Source: an uncultured Bacilli bacterium
GTDB taxonomy: Bacteria > Bacillota_I > Bacilli_A > RF39 > UBA660
Assembly (NCBI GenBank): GCA_948874605.1
Contig: CAQRXS010000018.1
Span: 5,645 to 15,572, forward strand
DNA length: 9,928 bases
Direction: 5' to 3'
A program made the position numbers and the translations under genes. Numbering within the stretch: position 1 is the first letter of the stretch; each line of letters starts with the position of its first letter. Under the pieces are notes generated by a model. It had not been told where the DNA came from, made no database searches, and worked only from the letters and a program-made list of their open reading frames with translations. Positions 5,996-9,928 of the stretch are shown one piece after another.

Positions 5996-7196
5996 CTTCT
6001 ATTTTATAGCCAGCTTTCTCTAAAGATTCTTTTTGAAATTTAAAGTTTTTACTACGATTTATAATTTTTATAATCCTACCACTTTGTCTTTTTTCTTGGG
6101 CTTTTTTGTAGACATCTAAAGGGGCTGTATCCTTGTTTAGGATATAAGCGATTTTTTCTTTTTGATTTGGAATTTCAAAACCTCTTTCTTGTAATAAGAG
6201 AAGTAATCTTTCAAAACCAATTGAAAATCCACAAGCCGGAACCGACATTCCAGCGTATTTTTCTATCATGTTGTCATAACGACCTCCGCCACCTATACTA
6301 GAGGCGAAATCTTCCACACCTATTTCAAAAATTGTACTTGTATAATAACCCATTCCTCTAACAAGAGTAGGATCAAATATAATATTAGCTTCTATCAGTT
6401 CTTTTGTCGTTTGCATTATTGTTTCTAAATTTTTTGTCACTTCTTCATCCATGTTAATGGCTGAACAAAATTGACTAAAAGTTAAATCCTTATTTTCAAA
6501 AAATTGCAAATACTGATTTATATTTTCTTCTTTTAAATCTAATAAAAGTAAATCATTTTTGACTCCCTCAATTCCTATTTTATCTAATTTATCAAGTGAT
6601 ATTAATATTTGATCAAGTTTTTCTAAAGGTAAGCCAGCATGTTCTACCATGTGTGTTAGGATTCTTCGATCATTTATTTTAATTGTAAAACCTTTAAAAT
6701 CTAACTTTTTTAAAAATGTTGTTACTGCAGTTATTAACTCTATTTCAGCAATATTGGTTTTCTCACCAAGAATATCTAAATCACATTGCATAAATTCTCT
6801 GAATCTTCCTTTTTGGTTTCTTTCAGCACGGTAGACATTTCCTATCTGAAATGCTCGAAAGGGACTAGAGAGTTCCGCCATGTTGTTAGCATAAAATCTT
6901 GAAAGCGGAACTGTCAAATCATAACGAAGACCAGAATCTACTAATGAATCGAAGTCCTGTGGATCTTCATTCGTTAGTTTTTCTCCACGTTTCATAATTT
7001 TAAAAATCAATTTTTCATTTTCTCCACCTTGCTTGTTCGTAAGATTTTCAATATGCTCTACTACAGGGGTTTGAATTAATTGAAATCCAAATTTTTCATA
7101 GGTTTCCTTCATTGTGTTTAAGACATATTCTCTTAATTCCATAAAATCAGGATCTATGTCTCGCATTCCTTTGGTGGGAGTTTTTATAAAGTTCAT
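5988..7196 (-). CDS. hisS: Histidyl-tRNA synthetase, eukaryotic-like type with short C-terminus
   Basis: HisRS charges tRNA-His with histidine in the cytoplasm. Visible class II marks are TPTKGMRD at residues 6-13, RYDLTVP at 91-97, motif 2 from 121 to 144 (YRAERNQKGRFREF, then QCDLDILG), the HisA-type box RGMGYYT at 280-286, GGGGRYD at 302-308, and motif 3 GFSIGFERL at 323-331. RYDLTVP, QCDxDI, KINDRRIL (173-180) and LDKLDK (201-206) match the eukaryotic cytosolic HisRS pattern rather than the usual bacterial RPEGTA pattern. The HisA box usually reads RGLDYYT, so the Asp is replaced by Gly. The 402-residue length is short: the anticodon-binding domain stops after KAGYKIEEW, where family members continue for tens of residues. 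AAGGAAGGG precedes the ATG. It lies 17 bases behind paralogue C and may be cotranscribed with it; no T-box leader is present. Confidence 0.95.
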   Translation of the reverse strand: MNFIKTPTKGMRDIDPDFMELREYVLNTMKETYEKFGFQLIQTPVVEHIENLTNKQGGENEKLIFKIMKRGEKLTNEDPQDFDSLVDSGLRYDLTVPLSRFYANNMAELSSPFRAFQIGNVYRAERNQKGRFREFMQCDLDILGEKTNIAEIELITAVTTFLKKLDFKGFTIKINDRRILTHMVEHAGLPLEKLDQILISLDKLDKIGIEGVKNDLLLLDLKEENINQYLQFFENKDLTFSQFCSAINMDEEVTKNLETIMQTTKELIEANIIFDPTLVRGMGYYTSTIFEIGVEDFASSIGGGGRYDNMIEKYAGMSVPACGFSIGFERLLLLLQERGFEIPNQKEKIAYILNKDTAPLDVYKKAQEKRQSGRIIKIINRSKNFKFQKESLEKAGYKIEEW

Positions 7197-7213
7197 CTTA
7201 GCCCTTCCTTTCT

Positions 7214-7786
7214 TTAATGAGTTCTACGTAAATTTAATAAAAATTCATCATTTTTTTTCAATTTTATCCCAAAATCTGGATAGTCTAGTTCTCCAATATT
7301 TTTTTTACACATAACTGGACTTGAGTTTGATAAAACCGCATAGTTTTCTGTTTTTTCTTGCCAATTATTTACTCGATACATTGTGTCTTCTCTAAGTATT
7401 GTATAATGTGCTGGCAGTTTGTTTAATACTTCTTGGGTACCGTCACATTTCATTTTTATAATATGATTATCTGCATTAAATATCTTAGCACACTCATATA
7501 ATTCAAGAAGTTTACGGTATCTTATTTCTTGTAATATGCCTTTTTTCATTCCCTCTGTTAGAAGTCTTTCTTCTAGATAATATTCGTCTAATACATCTGT
7601 AGTACTTAAGCCATTTTCAATATTATAATTTCTTTTTATATATACTGGTTCAGTATTTATACCATACAGAAAACCTTCGTTTTTTGTTTCTAAAAGCTTA
7701 TATCCGTGGATATTTCTGGCATTTGGAACAAAATTTGTTAAATGCTCATATGGAGCATATATAATTCTTCCATTTGTAATTAACAT
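7214..7786 (-). CDS. Paralogue C of an unrecognised three-gene family
   Basis: I do not recognise the family. The 190-residue product has no signal peptide or membrane segment. Its first 60 residues align without gaps to paralogue B, with about 29 identities by hand count, including YEHLT (13-17), YGIN (41-44) and PVYI-x-R (47-52). Next comes a helix with KLLELYE (92-98, two residues earlier than in A and B). The C-terminal pattern is N-S-x-x-P-V, then G-x(3)-Y-x(3)-G-I, ending in RTH. The middle, between about residues 105 and 150, differs fully from the other two. The start has a perfect AAGGAG placed directly on the stop codon of paralogue B, 12 bases away, so B and C are almost surely cotranscribed. 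hisS follows after 17 bases. Confidence 0.82.
   Translation of the reverse strand: MLITNGRIIYAPYEHLTNFVPNARNIHGYKLLETKNEGFLYGINTEPVYIKRNYNIENGLSTTDVLDEYYLEERLLTEGMKKGILQEIRYRKLLELYECAKIFNADNHIIKMKCDGTQEVLNKLPAHYTILREDTMYRVNNWQEKTENYAVLSNSSPVMCKKNIGELDYPDFGIKLKKNDEFLLNLRRTH
7232..7261 (-). promoter_or_regulatory. Weak possible promoter for hisS inside paralogue C
   Basis: TTGAAA (7261 to 7256), an 18-base spacer and TTAAAT (7237 to 7232) on the minus strand, within the last codons of the upstream gene. The -10 matches only four of six consensus bases, and such strings are common in AT-rich DNA. Confidence 0.25.
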
Positions 7787-7798
7787 AATTCTTTCTCC

Positions 7799-8395
7799 TT
7801 AGTGTATTTTTCTAAAATTTAATTTTAAATTTTCTTTAATATTTATGACATCTATTACTTCCAAAGGGACTCCTGGATTATCATAAGTAACTGCTCCTAG
7901 ACATTTCTCACAGATAACAGGAACTGTGTTTTTACAATCCACATAATACATATCCTCGCCTTCCCAAATATAATAGCATGTGGTTAATTCATTTATTTTA
8001 TATCCTTCAAAAGGATTCATATATGTTGCCATACATTCTTGTGCTTCTATGTTTCCACTTAATTTATGATGCCCGCTCTCAAATATTCTTACACTTTCAT
8101 AAAGCATAATTAGTCTTCTTTGCCATAGCCTTGCTTTCAATGTGTTTAATTTTTTTGTTAATTTTGAAGATTCATTTTCTTTTAAGATCATTTCTGGTCT
8201 GATTCGGGTATTCATTAATCCTTTTTCAATTTTGCTATCTCTTGTTATATAGACAGGAACTTTATTTATTCCATATTTTGAGTACTCGCCCCTAGTTTTT
8301 AAGTAATCATAGCTAGGCAACTCATCTGCGTCAGGATGAAATCTTGTTAAATGTTCATAAGGCTCATAAATAACTTTTGTATGTGTTAGATACAT
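7799..8395 (-). CDS. Paralogue B of an unrecognised three-gene family
   Basis: Unrecognised, 198 residues, no signal peptide or membrane segment. I chose the ATG at 8395 (MYLTHTK), with AAAGGAAG upstream. It aligns exactly to the starts of A and C, while the longer frame from 8446 would overlap A and begin inside the promoter. Residues 1-110 align without gaps to paralogue A, sharing Y-x-x-L-K-T (29-34), IN-x-x-P-x-YI-x-R (43-52), IE-x-G (56-59) and LYESV (98-102). The middle has its own aromatic-rich stretch (YYIWEGEDMYYVD). The end has N-T-x-P-V-I-C-E-K-C-L-G with a C-x-x-C pair that A lacks. A separate promoter lies at the end of A. Compact size and sequence drift among copies suggest an old local duplication. 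Confidence 0.82.
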   Translation of the reverse strand: MYLTHTKVIYEPYEHLTRFHPDADELPSYDYLKTRGEYSKYGINKVPVYITRDSKIEKGLMNTRIRPEMILKENESSKLTKKLNTLKARLWQRRLIMLYESVRIFESGHHKLSGNIEAQECMATYMNPFEGYKINELTTCYYIWEGEDMYYVDCKNTVPVICEKCLGAVTYDNPGVPLEVIDVINIKENLKLNFRKIH

Positions 8396-8417
8396 GTGTC
8401 CACTTCCTTTGCAAAAT

Positions 8418-8446
8418 ATTATGTCATACTCTATGTTGTAAGTCAA
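8418..8446 (-). promoter_or_regulatory. Sigma-A-type promoter of paralogue B (and C, perhaps hisS)
   Basis: TTGACT (8446 to 8441), a 17-base spacer and CATAAT (8423 to 8418) on the minus strand. The -35 is inside the last codons of paralogue A and the -10 directly follows its stop codon. Both boxes and the spacer length are the same as in the promoter of paralogue A. Confidence 0.65.
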
Positions 8447-9047
8447 TTCTACTTAAATGTTTTTTCTTTAATAAAATGGTATCCTCAGTTGCTAATGGTA
8501 TCCCCTTTTTTTCATAATTTGATGTACCATTCGGTTTCGTTGCAAGTATTGGTTTGGTATTTTGTAAACAGGCTACAATATAAGAAAAAGAAGGGCTTTC
8601 CAATATATAAATTGGTTTTTCTTTCGTATAGTCAAAACCATAACCATTCGGAGAAATAAAAACAGTATTTCCATTACTATCCGTGTAAAAGTTTTCGTAA
8701 CTAGAATCTTCAATGTAATGGGTTCCTTTTTTAAATAGATGAACGCTTTCATATAATTTTAATAATTTTGAATACAATAATTTGGTTTCTAAACTTTTTT
8801 TCGTGGCAGTTATACTTTTTACATCGCACTCTCGAACAAAATATTCTTTTTGAATTTCATTTTTTAGTTTACCCGTTTCTATTTCTTCATCTCTTAAAAT
8901 ATATAAAGGAGTGGTGTTTATCGCAAATTTATGATTAGCATCTTGTGTTTTCAAGATTCGATAACCTTCTTTTGTTTCTGTATTTTTCGGAAGAATTATT
9001 AATCTTTCTTCTTTTCCATAATAAATTTTTGTTTTTGTAACATACAT
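8424..9047 (-). CDS. Paralogue A of an unrecognised three-gene family
   Basis: Unrecognised, 207 residues, no signal peptide or membrane segment. The ATG at 9047 (MYVTKTK) has GAGGGGGAT upstream and aligns with the starts of B and C; the longer frame from 9086 would begin upstream of the promoter's -10. Invariant positions in all three copies over residues 1-60 are M1, T4, Y10, E14, L16, Y29, L32, T34, I43, N44, P47, Y49, I50, R52, I56, E57 and G59. KLLKLYES at 94-101 follows. The C-terminal half has a private insert (about 111-150, rich in Tyr, Asn, Ser), then N-T-x-P-I and G-x(3)-Y-x(3)-G-I-P-L. It ends in TGA. It is the first gene after the hsp20 terminator and has a good promoter. Role unknown. 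Confidence 0.82.
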   Translation of the reverse strand: MYVTKTKIYYGKEERLIILPKNTETKEGYRILKTQDANHKFAINTTPLYILRDEEIETGKLKNEIQKEYFVRECDVKSITATKKSLETKLLYSKLLKLYESVHLFKKGTHYIEDSSYENFYTDSNGNTVFISPNGYGFDYTKEKPIYILESPSFSYIVACLQNTKPILATKPNGTSNYEKKGIPLATEDTILLKKKHLSRIDLQHRV

Positions 9048-9071
9048 ATTATCCCCCTCATTTCGGATGAT

Positions 9072-9100
9072 ATTATGCCACATCACAAAAAAGAAGTCAA
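9072..9100 (-). promoter_or_regulatory. Promoter of paralogue A
   Basis: TTGACT (9100 to 9095), a 17-base spacer and CATAAT (9077 to 9072), with TG one base before the -10 (TGGCATAAT), on the minus strand. The -35 box is the 3' arm of the hsp20 terminator hairpin. Confidence 0.7.
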
Positions 9101-9112
9101 TTATTTGACCTC
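9087..9112 (-). terminator. Intrinsic terminator of hsp20
   Basis: An 8-bp stem with one G-U pair (9093-9100 with 9105-9112, loop 9101-9104) is followed on the minus strand by six T (9092 to 9087). The stop codon lies in the loop and stem. The 3' arm doubles as the -35 box of the next gene. Confidence 0.8.
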
Positions 9113-9487
9113 TATAAATTTCTTCGTTTCACGAACCTCTTCTTTCGGAACTATTATATGTAAGGTGCCATCTTGGAATGAAGCCGTGACACGGTTCTCC
9201 TCAATATCTCCTAAGTAAAAACTTCTTTGATATTTTGAATAAACTCTTTCTTTTCTTAAATATTTTTTATCTGTTTGATTTTCTTCTTTCTTTTTTTCCG
9301 CAGTAATTATAATATTTCCTTTGTTGGATTCAATCTTAATTTCTTCTTTTTTGAAGCCTGGAATATCCATTTCTAAATGAAATGCTCCGTTTTCTTCGTA
9401 AATATCACATTTTAAAGTGCTTTCCTCACTTGCAAAGAAGTTATCAAATAAATCATCTAAATAATAATTTCTTGGTATTATTTTCAT
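9101..9487 (-). CDS. Small heat shock protein, Hsp20 / alpha-crystallin family
   Basis: Hsp20 proteins are ATP-independent chaperones that hold unfolding proteins in large oligomers until DnaK/ClpB refold them. The 128-residue product has a short N-terminal arm (1-24), then the alpha-crystallin domain at about 25-115. The arm carries the usual LDDLFDNFF-type start. Domain marks are EMDIPGFKKEEI (39-50) and the family's A-x(3)-x-G-x-L box at 102-109 (ASFQDGTL), followed by IIVPK. The C-terminal IEV at 125-127 is the I-x-V motif that docks on a neighbouring subunit. The ATG at 9487 has AAGGAAG 6 bases upstream. A sigma-A promoter overlapped by a CIRCE operator puts it under HrcA, so it should rise on heat shock. 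It ends in its own terminator and is a single-gene unit. Confidence 0.95.
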   Translation of the reverse strand: MKIIPRNYYLDDLFDNFFASEESTLKCDIYEENGAFHLEMDIPGFKKEEIKIESNKGNIIITAEKKKEENQTDKKYLRKERVYSKYQRSFYLGDIEENRVTASFQDGTLHIIVPKEEVRETKKFIEVK

Positions 9488-9511
9488 TTTTATCTTCCTT
9501 TCAACATCTTC

Positions 9512-9539
9512 ATTATATCACTTTTTTAGCACTTGTCAA
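9512..9539 (-). promoter_or_regulatory. Sigma-A promoter of hsp20
   Basis: TTGACA (9539 to 9534), a 16-base spacer and TATAAT (9517 to 9512) preceded by TGA, on the minus strand; both boxes are perfect. The -35 box sits in the spacer of the CIRCE operator. Confidence 0.9.
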
Positions 9540-9552
9540 TAACGAGTGCTAT
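9526..9552. promoter_or_regulatory. CIRCE operator (HrcA binding site)
   Basis: TTAGCACTT (9526-9534), a 9-base spacer and GAGTGCTAT (9544-9552). The CIRCE consensus is TTAGCACTC-N9-GAGTGCTAA, so one base differs in each arm. It covers the hsp20 -35 box, so bound HrcA would block RNA polymerase. Confidence 0.92.
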
Positions 9553-9830
9553 TTTTCTTTTTGGTTGCATTTATTAATATGTTTATTATTTATTATTTTA
9601 TACTTTATTTTTTGCAAATTATTTAGTAAGAAGAATGCAGCATTTTTTAAGTAACTTTTTATAAGTTCTTAAATGCCTTTATATCCCTTATTTATAAGGA
9701 ACTATGATATTTTTATTTTCGAAGAATATTCACATATATTTTTATAATTTCTTATAATTTTGTTTTCAAAAGTAGCAAATTGGTAGTAAAAATTATAGAA
9801 TTAATTTTTTTGATGATGTAAATGAGTAAA
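9553..9830. other. AT-rich intergenic stretch with no supported gene
   Basis: Very A/T-rich. Only tiny frames without ribosome-binding sites are seen on either strand. The one structure worth naming is the palindrome CCTTATTTATAAGG at 9686-9699, which lies inside a wider AGTTC (9664-9668) / GAACT (9699-9703) inverted repeat. No T-run makes it a terminator. Confidence 0.6.
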
Positions 9831-9863
9831 TATAAAAACTACTATGCAAAATGACATAGTAGT
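9831..9863 (-). terminator. Intrinsic terminator of a minus-strand transcript entering from the right edge
   Basis: A perfect 9-bp stem ACTACTATG / CATAGTAGT (9838-9846 with 9855-9863, 8-base loop) is followed on the minus strand by TTTTTATA. No T-run is present on the plus-strand side, so the direction is clear. Confidence 0.75.
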
Positions 9864-9867
9864 AAAT

Positions 9868-9928
9868 TCATAAGAGGACTAGTTGCGTAGCCACTAAAGC
9901 CCTCGTCATAATAAGGATAGTATTACCC
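9868..9928 (-). other. 3' end of an unidentified minus-strand gene: structured RNA or CDS tail
   Basis: This stretch precedes the terminator and is richer in G+C than its surroundings. It contains a strong hairpin: 9874-9879 pairs with 9899-9904 and TAGT 9880-9883 with ACTA 9893-9896, with two bulged bases. The 9878/9900 position is a G-U pair only in minus-strand RNA (A-C on the plus strand), which favours a minus transcript. Alternatively, one minus frame is open from the edge to a TGA at 9870-9868, giving 19 hydrophobic residues ending VATQLVLL. I recognise neither an RNA family nor a protein. Confidence 0.35.

Noticed and set aside
7197..7300. T-box riboswitch before hisS
   Set aside because: hisS starts 17 bases after paralogue C, so there is no room for a leader, and no T-box core is seen upstream.
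8424..8426. Mollicutes code 4 (TGA as Trp)
   Set aside because: Paralogue A ends in TGA right before the ribosome-binding site of B, and the Trp codons checked in other genes are TGG.
8396..8659. Plus-strand 87-codon frame opposite paralogue A
   Set aside because: Antisense shadow of a gene with clear homologues on both sides; hydrophobic composition is what A/T-rich antisense frames give.
9382..9654. Plus-strand 90-codon frame opposite hsp20 and its promoter
   Set aside because: It is antisense to a sure Hsp20 gene and runs through CIRCE and the promoter; no ribosome-binding site.
9686..9699. Palindrome as a terminator in the gene-free stretch
   Set aside because: No T-run follows on either strand and the loop is too short for a standard terminator.

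Overview
The window is AT-rich DNA (about 30% G+C judged by eye) from a low-GC Gram-positive-type bacterium, most likely an uncultured gut Bacilli/Mollicutes-like member of Bacillota. Support comes from the Bacillus-like ribosome-binding sites, sigma-A boxes with extended -10 elements, a CIRCE operator for HrcA, short AU-rich intrinsic terminators, TasA-like envelope proteins and Lgt. TGA is used as a stop (gene at 8424-9047) and the Trp codons checked are TGG, so genetic code 11 fits. No tRNA, rRNA, CRISPR array, IS element or phage gene was seen.

Left part (1-3872, all minus strand, read right to left): a tail-anchored protein of unknown family, then lgt with its own promoter, then two short envelope proteins with a TasA/CalY-like layout, then a coiled-coil-rich protein that runs off the left edge in a tandem repeat of 37-residue units. 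Middle (3953-5589, plus strand): a HAD phosphatase translationally coupled (TAATG) to a TIGR01212/YhcC-type radical SAM protein, closed by a bidirectional terminator. Right part (5599-9487, minus strand): hsp20 under CIRCE/HrcA control, then three tandem paralogues of an unrecognised family (called A, B and C here), then hisS, then a small secreted protein. The last 440 bases hold no confident gene, but at the right edge there is a strong hairpin followed by a minus-strand terminator, which is the 3' end of a transcript entering from outside the window.

The genes do not form one pathway. Lgt lipidates prolipoproteins, the TasA-like proteins and the small secreted protein belong to the envelope, and Hsp20 and HisRS are housekeeping. 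Points that stand out are: the three-paralogue family A-B-C, where A and B carry separate promoters with the same boxes; an eukaryotic-like HisRS with a shortened anticodon-binding domain; three exact DnaA-box 9-mers plus a near-match inside one unknown gene; repeated overlap of one gene's terminator with the next gene's promoter; and an exact 55-bp repeat at a 111-bp period at the left edge. Several starts were moved inward from the longest ORF because promoter and ribosome-binding-site positions decide them.
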